From Ornithodoros turicata (taxonomy: Eukaryota; Arthropoda; Arachnida; Ixodida; Argasidae): DNA of 64,000 nt. The translations under genes and the position numbers were made by a program. Each line of letters opens with the position of its first letter. The stretch's first letter is position 1. The notes under the pieces were generated by a model that did not search any database, had not been told where the DNA came from, and saw only the letters and a list, made by a program, of their open reading frames with translations. Of the stretch, positions 1-10,243 are shown piece after piece. The DNA is taken from assembly GCF_037126465.1 (NCBI RefSeq), contig NC_088207.1, forward strand, positions 62,001 to 126,000. The letters run 5' to 3'.

Positions 1-838
1 GAAAACTGTTTTTGGCCGCCTAACATTTCATACTGACCACAAACAGAAACAGAGTTTGGGCCTCTATACTTCTCCTTTAATGACGAAGTTACAGGCATCC
101 GGATCGGAAGACGACTGTATACCGAAAGATAACATTCAGTGACACCCAGAGGCCTATTTAGTTACATTCCACACGCAGCGTGCACGCGTCTTGTGCACTC
201 CCGAAGCTATCTTAGTTGAGGCCCCGGAGCGACTCGGACAGAGTGGACGGAAAACACCCTGCGGAGCAGCTACTTAACGCACCCCTCTTGTTTATCCAGT
301 CGAGTACCAACGGCCCTGCAAACAGCAATGTCGAGGAATGCGAACAGGCAGCCCAAGACGTTGGAATCAGCAGACAAAGATGAGCATCACAGATAACATT
401 TCCATTATTATTAACATTGACGACAAAGACGACACCTAGCAGACGACACCATCAGCGTGTTTTGCATTCGTCTGCTATGAAATATCTTGTGGCTGTGTAG
501 CAGGATATTCCCCACGGTTAGCAGTGTATGTGAAGACACGACGTTGAGCGCTCCCGCTCACGTGACAGCAGAAAGCTATGACGCTTTTCTCTCTTCCGCT
601 TCTAGGGGAATGTCGCTCGTGTGAATACACGGTTAGTTACATTCCACGCGCAACGTGCACGCGTCTTCTGCACTCCCAAAGCTCTCTTAGTCTCCGGAAC
701 CAGTCGGACAGAGTGGACAGAGCACACACCCTGCAGAGCCGCTACTTAACTCGCCCCTCGTGTTTATTCAGGCGAGTACTAAAGGCCCCGTAAATGTCCC
801 GCAAACAGCAATGTCGAGGTATGCCAACAGGCAGCATA

Positions 839-2132
839 CGAAGGTGGTTTCAGAAGTTTCCGGCCCGAGGTAGAAAATGCGCGCGAATTTGAAAATGCGA
901 TTAAGGACGCGTGGCGCCATCTGTTGGAGGGCCGGAGCACCACCCTCAACCCTCTCCATGTTTTTGTCGGTTGGAGAGCGGCATTTCAAACAGCCAGGGT
1001 GCACTCTTCAGTTAAAATTAAAAAATCGAGTACCGCGCTATGATAAAATTCTTGACAAAAGAGGGACTTTCGCCTAAAGAAATTAAAGCTCGACTGGACA
1101 ACGTGTACAGGGAAGCCTCTCCGTCGTACACAACGGGAAAGGACTGGGCTAAGCAGTTTCGACTGGGGCGAGAGTCCATTGAAGATGATCCACGCGATGG
1201 TCGTCCAGTGGAAGTGGTGACACAAGGAAATTTGTCTCTTGTCGAGGAGGAAGTGCTGAGCGACAGGCGTCTGAAGGTGAAGGAAATCTCAGAAAGGCTG
1301 GGGCTTTCCAAAACAACCGTTTTTCGCATAATCGGCGAGGGCCTTCACATGAAAAAGGTCAGTGCGAGATGGGTGCCACGACTTCTCTCGTCAGTTCAAA
1401 AGCAACAGCGCGTCGTCTCTGCCAAGAGAGTTTTTGGAGCTCTGTCAAGAGAACGAAGAAGAAATATTGAAGTCAATTGTCACAGCGGATGAGACTATGG
1501 TGCTCTACTATGATCCCCTTTCGAAAAAGGAGTCGATGGAATGGCGCAAACCATGGGAAGCAACCCCAAGAAAAGCCAAGGTCACACAATCCACAAAGAA
1601 AATCATGGCAACAATATTTTGGGATTGTCACGGGATCCTCCTTATCGACTTCAAAGAGAGGAACACCACAGTGAATGCGACTTATTATGCTTCACTCCTG
1701 CACCGACAGCGAGACGCCATCAAGGAAAAGAGGCGCGGCAGCTTGAGTCGAGGTGTCCGGTTGCTCCAGGACAATGCCCCTGTCCACACGCCTTCTGTTG
1801 CCAAGGCTGCACTGAAAGAGTGCGGGTTCGAAGAAATCCACCACCCACCCTACAGTCCAGACTTGGCACCGAGTGACAACTTCCTGTTCTCAAACTTGAA
1901 GAGGGATCTCAGAGGATGGAGATTTCAAAACGATAGTGAGGTGCAAGAGGAAGTTTTCCAGCATTTTGCGGACAAAACTTCGCACTATTTTTTCAAGGGT
2001 ATAAGAATGCTGGTTGAAAGGTGTCAAAAGTGCATCGAAGTTAAGGGTGACTATGTCGAAAAGTGATACACTTGTTTCGTCTCTATGGCTATTAAAAGTT
2101 GGTCGGGCCGGAAACTTATGGAACCACCCTCG
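839..2132 (+). mobile_element. mariner element (Tc1/mariner), about 1.29 kb
   Basis: Imperfect terminal inverted repeats bound the element: the left end reads CGAAGGTGGTTTCAGAAG and the right end is the complement of CGAGGGTGGTTCCATAAG, each followed by GTTTCCGGCCCGA. The TA target duplication is at 837-838 and 2133-2134. The homologous module copy at about 49010-49030 reads straight through (gcagcaTAtggcg) and serves as a pre-insertion site. The length of 1294 bp is normal for mariner. The transposase is frameshifted, so this copy is not autonomous. Confidence 0.93.
1040..2066 (+). pseudogene. mariner transposase, frameshifted
   Basis: The product would be the DDE transposase that cuts and re-integrates the element at TA. 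The first part, from 1040, has the N-terminal helix-turn-helix region typical of mariner (KEIKARLDNVY, then SIEDDPRDGRP) and ends in the family motif MKKVSARWVPRLL. A frameshift between about 1380 and 1450 moves the remainder to the frame opened at 1362. That part has the catalytic blocks: TADETMVLYYD, LLQDNAPVH, and YSPDLAPSDN. There are 34 residues between the second and third aspartates, which is the mariner D,D34D signature rather than the D34E of Tc1. The frame is open upstream of 1040, so the true start may lie a few codons earlier. The gene is inactive unless the frameshift is an assembly error. Confidence 0.9.
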
Positions 2133-2134
2133 TA

Positions 2135-3063
2135 TGACGTTGGAATCAGCAGACAAAGTTGAGCATCAGAGATAACATTTCCAATTGTGTACTTTGTACG
2201 GTACTTTAAGTACTTTTGTCAGCTACTTGAGCACCTGACGGGAAAATAGCGAACTTGAAGTCAAGACAGAAAAATGCAAAACATCCGTAAGTTTTGTGTC
2301 TAGCGGCAGTATTTTTGAACGAGAGTGTGGGGTGCTCTCCTCTTTTTTCGTAGTATACCGAGAGATGCAAGGAGAAATAAATCGGGAAAAAAATATGTCC
2401 ACTAGCACAGCTGGTTGCCTGAGCAATTATAAGCGGAAACTGTGTAATCTGTTACAGTTCATAATCATGGACAAGCACTACCGAGATAGGCCTCAGACGG
2501 GGCTGATGGACATTCAATGACTCGCTGGATGTGCCCTGCATGAGCCCCAGCGATTCCCACATTTTACACTCAGTTGGTCGAAACTTTTAAGCTACATGTT
2601 GAGCTCCATCATAATCTCTGTTCATCATCTCATCATTTGTTTGTACTTTCTGTGTGTAAGCGTACTAGTGTAGCAAGTACGACGTCGTCGAAACTCACAT
2701 CCCTATTTTTTTCTTTACTACATCACTATCACTGCCTTCACTCAGTTGCAATGTACTCGGTGAGTACTTTAAGGCACAATTCCCAGTACTTTTTCTACTT
2801 TACTTTAAGTATACTATATATTTAAAATTCGGTGCTGTCTGCTGCACTTCACGTATCACCGACGCCCAGGTCCTCTGTACCTTTCTTTAAGTGCAATTTT
2901 GGAGACTTTGCCCACCACTGCAGATACGGCTGTGTTTTCAGGTACGGCCAGAGTACTGCCCAATAATCCTTTCAGGGCCATGGTGGCAGCACACTACAAT
3001 AGCCGCGGTTACATGAACCCGACTGAAACGGTTCGAGGTACATACCGTACTTCCTCACATCAA
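2135..3063. other. Non-coding part of IR module copy I
   Basis: No gene is supported here. The sequence is shared with the other module copies (about 35440-36110 and 49030-50200), including the TTTTTGAACGAGAG block and the block ending at the acatgaa motif. It ends at the ATCAA target duplication of the LINE that follows. Confidence 0.6.
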
Positions 3064-3073
3064 CACGCTTTTT

Positions 3074-3685
3074 GGCGGCAGTGACAGCTTGTGTGCCACA
3101 ATCTTACGATCTCTTCGAATATTTCAGATGAACCGCATGTGAATTTTCTGGCGTTGGGAAGGCATCGGGCCACGTGTATACCTACGCTTCTAACAAAACA
3201 AGTTTGAATCAACGACAGCTGCTTACTGATATCTTCACGCTATCGTGAAATAGCTTTCCAAAACGTCCGCTGCGCCGTATCTCGTCCATAGGCTGCTTCC
3301 ACATCTCCCTACATAAGGACACTTTCGCCGCTGGAACCTCTTCTTTTTGGCGGCAGTGACAGCTTGTGTGCCACAATCTTACGATCTCTTCGATTATTTC
3401 AGATGAACCGCATGTGAATTTTCTGGCGTTGGGAAGGCATCGGGCCTCGTGTATGCCTACGCTTCTAACAAAACAAGTTTGAATCAACGACAGCTGCTTG
3501 CTGATATCTTCATGCTATCGTGAAAGAACTTTACAAAACGTCCGCTGCGCCGTATCTCGTCCATAGGCTGCTTCCACGTCATCGTAGTCTCCCAACATAA
3601 GGACACTTTCGCCGCTGGAACCTCTTCTTTTTGGCGGCAGTGACAGCTTGTGTGCCACAATCTTACGATCTCTTCAAATATTTCA
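3074..3685 (+). repeat. Tandem monomers at the 5' end of the LINE (2.2 copies)
   Basis: A unit beginning ggcggcagtgacagcttgtg starts at 3074, 3349 and 3633, giving copies of 275 and 284 bp plus a partial of about 53 bp. The copies are nearly identical; the second has a short insertion around 3585. They sit directly upstream of ORF1 and point the same way. Their position resembles the promoter monomers of mouse L1, so they may be the LINE promoter. That role is inference. Confidence 0.8.
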
Positions 3686-3793
3686 GGTTGGTGGCTCCCG
3701 TTTTAGTTTTGTGATTAGTACCCTTGTTTTTGCTGTCACTGCTGCCAAGCTGCCTGTAGAACCTCTGAATATTTGTGTGCATTCTCGCTTAAA

Positions 3794-4546
3794 ATGACTA
3801 AGGAAATGTCGAAAGAAACTTTGCGTGAAGTAACTAAAATGTTCACCGACTTCAAAGTTGAATTGAAAAATGAAATCAGAGAATATGAAGCGAGAATTCA
3901 AGTCCTTCCGAGCTCCGCAATGAGCTGAGACACATAAAAACTGATCTTCAGGAGATAAGAAAAGAACATGATCACGATTGAAAGTGAACATGAAGAGCAA
4001 AAGGCAGAGTTATCACGTGCGCGGGACGAGAACAAGAAGCTTTCTCAATCAATTGGTGACTTGCAACTTAGGGTAACGAACTTGAGTCAGTACTCTAGAA
4101 ATCACAATATTGAGATTCAAGGGGTCCCTGAAGTAGAAAATGAGAATTTATCAGTCATCGTTACTCAACTTGGAGAAGGAATTGGCGTTTCTATGACTTC
4201 GGACGACTTGGAGGCCTCTCATAGGGTACCTACTAAGCAAGGCAGAACGAGACATGTTATTGTTCAGTTCAAATTGCGCGGCAAGCGGGACGAGGTACTT
4301 GTGCAGTGCAAGAAGAGGAAACTCACTTGCCGTGCTTTAGGATTTGAGAGTGATGGTTTACTTTATGTAAACGAGCATTTGTGCCCGGAATTGGGGAAGC
4401 GTATGTTTGCTATGGCATCCGCCAGAAGGAAAACGTACGATTGGAGATACTTGTGGGTCCCAAGTGGCCAAATTTTCGCTCGGAAGTCTGACGGGTCACC
4501 TGTGATTCACATTCCTTGTGAAACTGATGTTGAGAGAATATCGTGA
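3794..4546 (+). pseudogene. LINE ORF1 protein, frameshifted
   Basis: ORF1p of non-LTR elements is an RNA-binding chaperone that coats the element RNA. The frame opens at the ATG at 3794 and hits a stop near 3927. The same protein continues in another frame from before 3968 to 4546, so there is a frameshift near 3905. The continued part has a charged, heptad-like helix (EHEEQKAELSRARDENKKL), then the conserved block SQYSRNHNIEIQGVPEVENE and HRVPTKQGRTRHVIVQF, as in FP-like or RRM-like ORF1 proteins of CR1/Jockey relatives, and a C-terminal domain. No CCHC knuckle was seen. ORF2 begins about 135 bases downstream. Confidence 0.75.
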
Positions 4547-4680
4547 AAGAAGCAAATGTTACGCATATTGTTATGAAAGTGGAGTGGTTCCTACCTACCC
4601 GACCTTTTGTCTTTGTTTGTTTATTTGTAAATTATTTTTTATGATATATTTGCCTCATACCGTTAAAAGTACATTGTTGT

Positions 4681-7293
4681 GTGACGCTCCTTTGTACACT
4701 TTTTTTTCATTCGAATGCACGATCACTGAGATCGAAACATGATAGTCTGTCTCTTTTACTTGATGATATGCAAACAGAATTTGATGTGCTCATGTTGACG
4801 GAAACATGGAACCAAACAGAAACTGACTGTTTTACTTTGCCTAACTATACAAATTTTTCCTTAAATCGGTGTGACGGACCTGGTGGGGGTGTTGCTATGT
4901 TAATTCGTTCAGAAAATTTCTCTCTTTAGTGATTACTGTATATGTACTACAGATTATGAAGTGTTATGCGTTAAGCAAAATAATCAAATGCTAGCTGTGG
5001 TTTATCCCCCTCCGCAAGGCAATATTCCTAGGTTTTTAAACTTCATCGAGAAAATTCTTCGAATGCTTGTGAAAATAAGTATAAACTTTTCTTAGGAGGT
5101 GATATCAATATTGATCTTCTCTGTGATTGTCGTTCTCGCAATGATTATGTTTCCTTGCTCACTTCTTATCATTTTTCTAACCACATTGAGACGGCCACTC
5201 GAATTACAGAGTCTACCAGCACCCTGTTAGATTTATTTATTACAAATTACCGTGAGGACAAGGTAATATCTGGTTGTATTTCTTGTGATATTAGCGACCA
5301 TTTGCCAATTGTAGCTGCTGTTTTTCAAATATCTCGACGTACTCGTACAAATGCCATTTATATTCAGAACGTTACGCCTGCAACTCTAGACCTTTTTTGT
5401 TCGCATCTCTTTGCAGTTTTGCAGACTGGCAGTTTTTCTACCATCATGCAAAAGTAAATGACGCATATTCTAGTTTCCTCGCTGTTGTGACGGAAACTTA
5501 CCAAAAACGTTTTCCCCTTAAAAAGATTAGAAAAACAAAGCGCGCGAAAAAAGCATGGGTTACTCATGACTTATTAATCCGAAAGAAATATGCCTTGTAT
5601 AATGCCTTTTTAAAAACCAAAGATTTAACGAAACTAAACGAATTAAAAAAGTTTCGAAATCATGTGAACGCCGCATTAAAGAAGGCTAAACAAGCCTATT
5701 ACAGTAACCTGTTCGACGCTACTTCTTGTAGAAGCTCGGAGTTGGTGTTGAATCGCTTAAAGACTATTACGGGTCTAGCGTTATATTCAAACGATATTGA
5801 GAACACTCTTATTGATGACAAGGTAACCTCCGGAAATGAGCTTGCAAATGTTTTTAATAATTATTGTATTAATGTTGGTGTACGTACCCCAGCTCAAAGA
5901 GTAGTGCACAATATAGATTCAAACGCCCACTCGTTGTTTTTAGACCCGACAGATGCAAACGAAGTTCGAACAGTAATGATGAGTCTCAAAAACTCTAAGA
6001 TAATATGCAAATCATACCTCTCAAATACGCTTGTGATTACTTGGCCTGCCCACTTGCTTTTATTTGCAACTTGTCTCTAAGCAGCCGAGAATTTCCCCAC
6101 CTGATGCAAGTTGCCAGGGTAATTCTATTGCATAAAGGGGGCACCAGGAATGATTTTTCACATTATCGTGCGATATCGATCTTACCGGCATTTTCAAAAA
6201 TTTTGGAAAAAATCATCCACACCCGATTCTCAAAATTTATTGATAAGCATAAATAGATTGCGACTGAGCAGTTCGGCTTTAGGAAGGGTTTGTCCACCGA
6301 ACATGCACTTCTTACGCAGAAGGATTATATCTTAAGAAATTTTGAGGCTCGTTTTCTGACTTTGGGCTTATTTTTAGATTTTAGCAAGGCCTTTGACTGT
6401 CTAAATCATTACGTTCTTATTAAAAAATTGCATTATTACGGGTTTAGAGGGATAGTATCCCAGATGATTAGTTCATATATTGGCCATAGGAAACGGTTTA
6501 TTTCACTAAAGTCAGCAAATTCTGCAATGCTTGATATTAAAACAGGAGTGCCCCAAGGGAGCATCGTCGGACCGCTGCTTTTTATATTGTATATTAACGA
6601 TATAGTTTCTGTAGATAAAGAAGCCCAGTTTATTGTGTATGCGGACGATACGACTGTAACGACACCTAACAATACGACGATAACTGCACATGATGAACCT
6701 ACCCTACTAGCAAAATGAAATATCGTTCTTTCTAAAATAGGGATTTGGTCAGAAGAAAATATTTTACGACTAAATCCAACTAAAAGTAAGGCAGTTGTTT
6801 TCAGGCCGAAAAATAAGCCAACATCAACAGCTCCTTCATTGTACCTGCAGGGGTCAGTGGTTGAAGTCGTAAATAGTGTAAAATCACTTGGTGCCTTCTT
6901 TTCTCAGTACATGTCTTGGAATAATCACTGTGAATATCTCTTAACAAAACTGTCTAAAGTTTCTGGCATTTTATGCAAATGCAAGTTTATACTTTCGAGA
7001 AAGGGCAAGCTAATGTTATACAATTCTCTGTTTTTTTCGTAACTTTGTTTGTCACAATTTTATTTGAAATTGATCAAGACGTGTAGCCCTTTTCTGAGTG
7101 TATGTTTTCTAGAAGAAAGAGTTAGCACGTATCCGTTGAGAAATCCGTCTGCTCGGATGGTACCGATATCTCGAACAGGTTACGGCTGTCAGTTACATAG
7201 CTATAGACTAGCAAGGTTATTGAACGACTTAGCATCCAGAAAAATTGACGTTAATAATTTAAACATTCGGAGCATCAAGAATATATTTTTAAA
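4681..7293 (+). pseudogene. LINE ORF2: endonuclease and reverse transcriptase, multiply broken
   Basis: The product would nick target DNA and prime reverse transcription from it. An apurinic-type endonuclease begins near 4684 (NARSLRSKHDSL, LMLTETWN, GGGVAMLIRS). It continues in a shifted frame through the GDINID-like block near 5098 and ends with the catalytic ISDHLPIV block near 5290. The reverse transcriptase runs from about 6095 (VARVILLHKGG) through LDFSKAFDCLNH near 6375, GVPQGSIVGPLLF near 6547 and the YADD active site near 6638. A TAG at about 6254-6256 splits finger from palm, and another stop follows the palm near 6715. A C-terminal tail in yet another frame reaches about 7290. Confidence 0.85.
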
Positions 7294-7505
7294 TTGCGTA
7301 CCAGTTACCTTGTTGCATTTCAATTTGTGCTGTAAAGTATGTGTTCATGCGATTATTCATGTTTATGATGATGTGAGCTTTTTGTCATTGCCGTGTGAAA
7401 AGTCGGGGAGCTTGGGCCCCGTCAAGCCTCGCGGCTTTTTCGCCCTTGTTTCCCGCACCACTGTGCTGAATAAAGTTATTATTATTATTATCAATCCTCC
7501 TTACC

Positions 7506-8063
7506 CTCTCAAAACAGACCTTCACAGCATAGTTCGTTGTGCGCCAACCACTGCAACAATGATAGGGTTATCGCTTCTGATTTGAAGAGAGAGAGAGAGG
7601 GGCGTACGCCCAGTGGCGTATCTAGGGTGTGGCAGGTGTGGACACGTGCCATGGGCGCCAGGTGGACAGGGGCGCCATTATGTGGTCGGGTGTGAATGTG
7701 CCAGGTCGGGCACTCAACCTGGCACATTCATAAATGATCTAAAGCACCCGCCATTAGAGAGGTTGTAGTGTGAAACCTAGTGCGGACCACACGAAAACGC
7801 ATTCCCAAGGACATCATGTTAACCATGTTGCCATGGGCGCAGGTAGCTCTAGATACGCCACTGCGTACGCCTCGACTGTAGTCGTGAGGACACCCACTTC
7901 TGTGTGGCCAACAATGACTAGCCGATCCTGCCATTACCCCCCTCCTGTAGAAAGTATCATATATCTGAATTACTACAAAAAGGCGTACGCCCCCACGCTC
8001 TTCGAATCAGAAGCGATGGTTGGCGGACAACGTGCTGTGCGATTGATGTTCTGTTCTTAGAAA
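7506..8063. mobile_element. Hairpin MITE of the CACTCTTAA family, split by a hAT-type MITE
   Basis: The outer arms read AACAGACCTTCACAGCATAG on the left and the complement of a similar block at about 8030-8060 on the right. Inside are the family landmarks gccaacca and ggcgtacgcc. Copy III (53824-54132) has the same MITE without the hAT insert, which confirms the nesting. The ends are eroded, so the boundaries are approximate. Confidence 0.65.
7611..7863. mobile_element. hAT-type MITE, 253 bp
   Basis: Perfect 15-bp inverted termini CAGTGGCGTATCTAG are seen at 7611 and, complemented, at 7863. An exact 8-bp duplication CGTACGCC flanks it (7603-7610 and 7864-7871). The 8-bp duplication and CAGTGGCG-type ends fit the hAT superfamily. 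The homologous site in copy III, near 53920, lacks it. Confidence 0.88.
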
Positions 8064-8483
8064 GTTCACAAGATTGGATGATTCTGATTGATGGAAGAGG
8101 ATTTGCTGCGATAAACCAAGAGTTCGCGTAAACGCGGCTAATACATGCGTACCCCATGTACGATCGACCAGTCGCATTCGCCGTTAAAAATCAACCATAT
8201 AATCTCGATGGAGTGGTGATGTATTTGTCAGGTACCAGGCCTCTGTCTCTCTTCCACGACAGCACTCTACTCGATGAATCGTGAAACATGGTTACGCCTG
8301 TTTGAAGACGGTGTTCAGTGGCTTCGAAAACAGGCGTGTCTAGAGCATGCTGCGCACACGAGCACATCAATTCGCAAAACAATATCCGCAGAAAATATCT
8401 CCGTTTATGTCTTGGGTAGCGTTTCAGCAGATCGCCTTTCACATTTTCTCAGTAACGACGATATGAGATATGAGAGTCTCGAA

Positions 8484-8876
8484 ATGAAGTATTTTGCATT
8501 TGTTACTTTTCTGGTGATGCTGCAAGTCGTTCTTTCGCAAGAGCCATGGGAGAAGTTCACTACATCTGCCAGGTCCATCGACTACATGAATAAACATTTC
8601 GGCCACGACAGCCGCGGTATCTTAATGACTCCCAAATATGCATCACAGCACAGCTGGATCTTCTCCCGTCTCACGCAATTCCTTCGTCACCAGATCGTCG
8701 TCACTGTCCAGGACCACTTCAAGAGTGACTATTTCCGGTACAAGGTTTCGCGAGCACTAGAAGTGACTTGTAACTTCGACGATTTCAGAAGGCTACAAGT
8801 ATTTTATGCGACGAGATTACCACGCATGCCGTCAATAACTCTACGCGGAAGTGCAACGCTGAGCTCTCCGTCGTAA
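8484..8876 (+). pseudogene. Ionotropic-receptor-like gene, copy I: 5' fragment
   Basis: This is the first 120 or so codons of the receptor family found intact at 54685. The start at 8484 is chosen because it yields the same signal peptide as the other copies (MKYFAFVTFLVMLQVVLSQ). The frame is open further upstream to 8274 and encodes a segment (MNRETWLRLFE) also seen upstream of copy III, but that is probably leader sequence. The amino-terminal extracellular domain follows (EPWEKFTTSARSIDYMNKHF, then FRRLQVF). Homology ends at codon 120 (PSITL, about 8842); the last few residues to the stop at 8874-8876 are unrelated. All channel segments are missing, so no receptor can be made. Confidence 0.85.
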
Positions 8877-9001
8877 CTGCTCAGGCCGCTATTCTGGGTT
8901 ATGATTCCTTTACATCGTTGCGGGTAAGCGATCAAGCTTTCGGCAAGCAGGCAGTTCGCGAAGGAACAATATATAGATCACCTTTCCTTCATGAAGTCAT
9001 A

Positions 9002-9248
9002 CACTGTTAAAACAGAACTTCACCTCATAGCGCGCTCATAGCCAACCATCATTCCGAATGATATCATATATGTATTGGTTTGTTGAAAATTGGAGGAGGC
9101 GCCTATCTGGGACAGATTATCTTGTCCCAGATATGCACCTCCCCTCTGTTGTGAACAAACCTGATATGCACCTCCCCTCTGAATGACATTATACGGAATG
9201 ATGGTTGGCTAGGAGCGTGCGGTGTGGTGAAGTTCTGTTTTAACAGTG
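9002..9248. mobile_element. CACTGTTAA-ended hairpin MITE, 247 bp
   Basis: Inverted ends read CACTGTTAAAACAGAACTTC. The element is flanked by TA at 9000-9001 and 9249-9250. The centre is a palindrome containing ggcgcctatctgggacag-like arms, so the single strand would fold back along most of its length. The sequence from 8877 to 9001 holds nothing recognisable. Confidence 0.85.
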
Positions 9249-9280
9249 TAGCGAGACGTTCCCATTGCACAGAATAATGC

Positions 9281-9475
9281 ACTATTGGAAATGAACTGCT
9301 CCGCACAGCACTCTCCTAGCCAACCATCATTTCGAATAATATCATTCTGTGTCCTGATTTGTTCAAAACAGGGAAGAGGCGCATATCTGAGACACACAGA
9401 TTGAGATAACCCTATCATTCGTTGCCATGGTTGGCGCACGGCCTGCTATGCGGTGAAGTTCTGCTTTTAGAGTGC
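9281..9475. mobile_element. Second, eroded MITE of the same family
   Basis: The left end reads CACTATTGGAAATGAACTGC and the right end closes with gaagttctgcttttagagtg. The internal ctcctagccaaccatcat block is shared with 9002-9248 and 38653-38900. Its centre is partly decayed. The stretch 9476-9840 after it holds no feature I can support. Confidence 0.65.
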
Positions 9476-9840
9476 AGGGAGTCGAAGTTGGAGGGCGCCT
9501 ACGAGCTCTCCTGTTTTCATCCTCATCCATCCGCATATGCTGCCGAGGCATAGTTCCCTACAGTAGCTCTTGCAGCCGAGTGGGCTGACCGATTACTGGA
9601 GCTGACCTGCAGTGATGCTTCAACAATGCTCGTTTTGCTCAACAATGTTGCCCTTTGCTCTGGCTTCTTGACGCTTCTGGCTTCTTCTGTCATATGACGC
9701 TGTTGTGCAGCAGCGGCGGCGCTGATGCCAACACTATTCCTAGTTAGAGGTGTGCTCCGAGGGCTATTCTGTCGGCGGCGGGGCACCGTACATTTCGGTA
9801 TCGGCTGCGACAGCGGCGCCAAACACACGCGAGGAATCCT

Positions 9841-10243
9841 TTCAAGCGCCGAGTATGTAGCAACACTAGCAACGACGATGCTATCCAGGACGTTCTTAGA
9901 CATCTTGCCTCCCTAAAGATGCGTGCCTGGGAACATTTTGCGGCGTTGCAGGCAGCTGAGCGGTGGTCGCAGGGGTCCTGCTGTTCACGCCTTCTTCTTG
10001 GCCGCTTTTTTCGTCGCCCTCCAAATGCTGCTGCGGAGCTGGTGACCTCTGGCGGGTCCGTTCAGGCTAGTCCTGAAGGCGTTCGGTCAATTTTTCGTGA
10101 CCACTTCGCCGCCTTGTACGGCGCAGTCGTGCCTGCTGATGCCGCAAAGCAAAACTTTCTGCCGACTCACAAGCACTTCGTCCTGAGCGCAGACCCGTTT
10201 ACTCTGGACGAGTATATGGGCCGCCGTTAAGGCCTGCGAACTG
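9841..10243 (+). pseudogene. Tx1-like LINE, piece 1 (start of RT region)
   Basis: This is the first of four pieces of one L1/Tx1-type LINE. The reading frame is open from at least 9841 and encodes the linker and finger region before the RT core (MRAWEHFAALQAAERW, FFRRPPNAAAELV, GVRSIFRDHFAALYG). A frameshift near 10215 moves the continuation WAAVKACEL into another frame. That continues directly in piece 2 at 12213, which begins with the Tx1 block GRSPGSEGLPAELYKCFW. The endonuclease and any ORF1 were not found upstream, so the element is probably 5' truncated; its left end is uncertain. Confidence 0.75.

Larger units (their letters stand above)
3064..7490 (+). mobile_element. CR1-like non-LTR retrotransposon, degraded but near full length
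   Basis: The element has tandem 5' monomers, an ORF1 with coiled coil and RRM-like region, an ORF2 with endonuclease and reverse transcriptase, and a 3' end of AATAAAG followed by an ATT microsatellite, as in CR1/L2-type LINEs. ATCAA flanks both sides (3059-3063 and about 7490-7494). The copy III module at about 53805-53820 lacks the insert and reads continuously from the cctcacat block into ccctccttaccctctc. Several stops and frameshifts interrupt both ORFs. Confidence 0.85.
78..8842 (+). repeat. IR-gene module, copy I (5' part only, TE-riddled)
   Basis: This stretch aligns by eye with 48556-54990 once later insertions are removed. Shared landmarks are the leader near 90-120, a roughly 300-bp block at about 158-400 that recurs at about 630-836 plus 2133-2180, the block at 2290-2460, the block at 2920-3060, a MITE at about 7506-8063, and the receptor 5' end. 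Insertions specific to this copy are the mariner, the CR1-like LINE and a hAT-type MITE. Similarity stops inside the receptor gene near 8842. I see no coding gene between 1 and 838. The block at 2185-2880 is rich in GTACTTTAAG-type motifs and may be an old hAT-like repeat. Confidence 0.7.

Noticed and set aside
9523..9903. 126-codon minus-strand ORF
   Set aside because: No domain and serine/alanine-rich low complexity; it overlaps the plus-strand LINE frame at its end.
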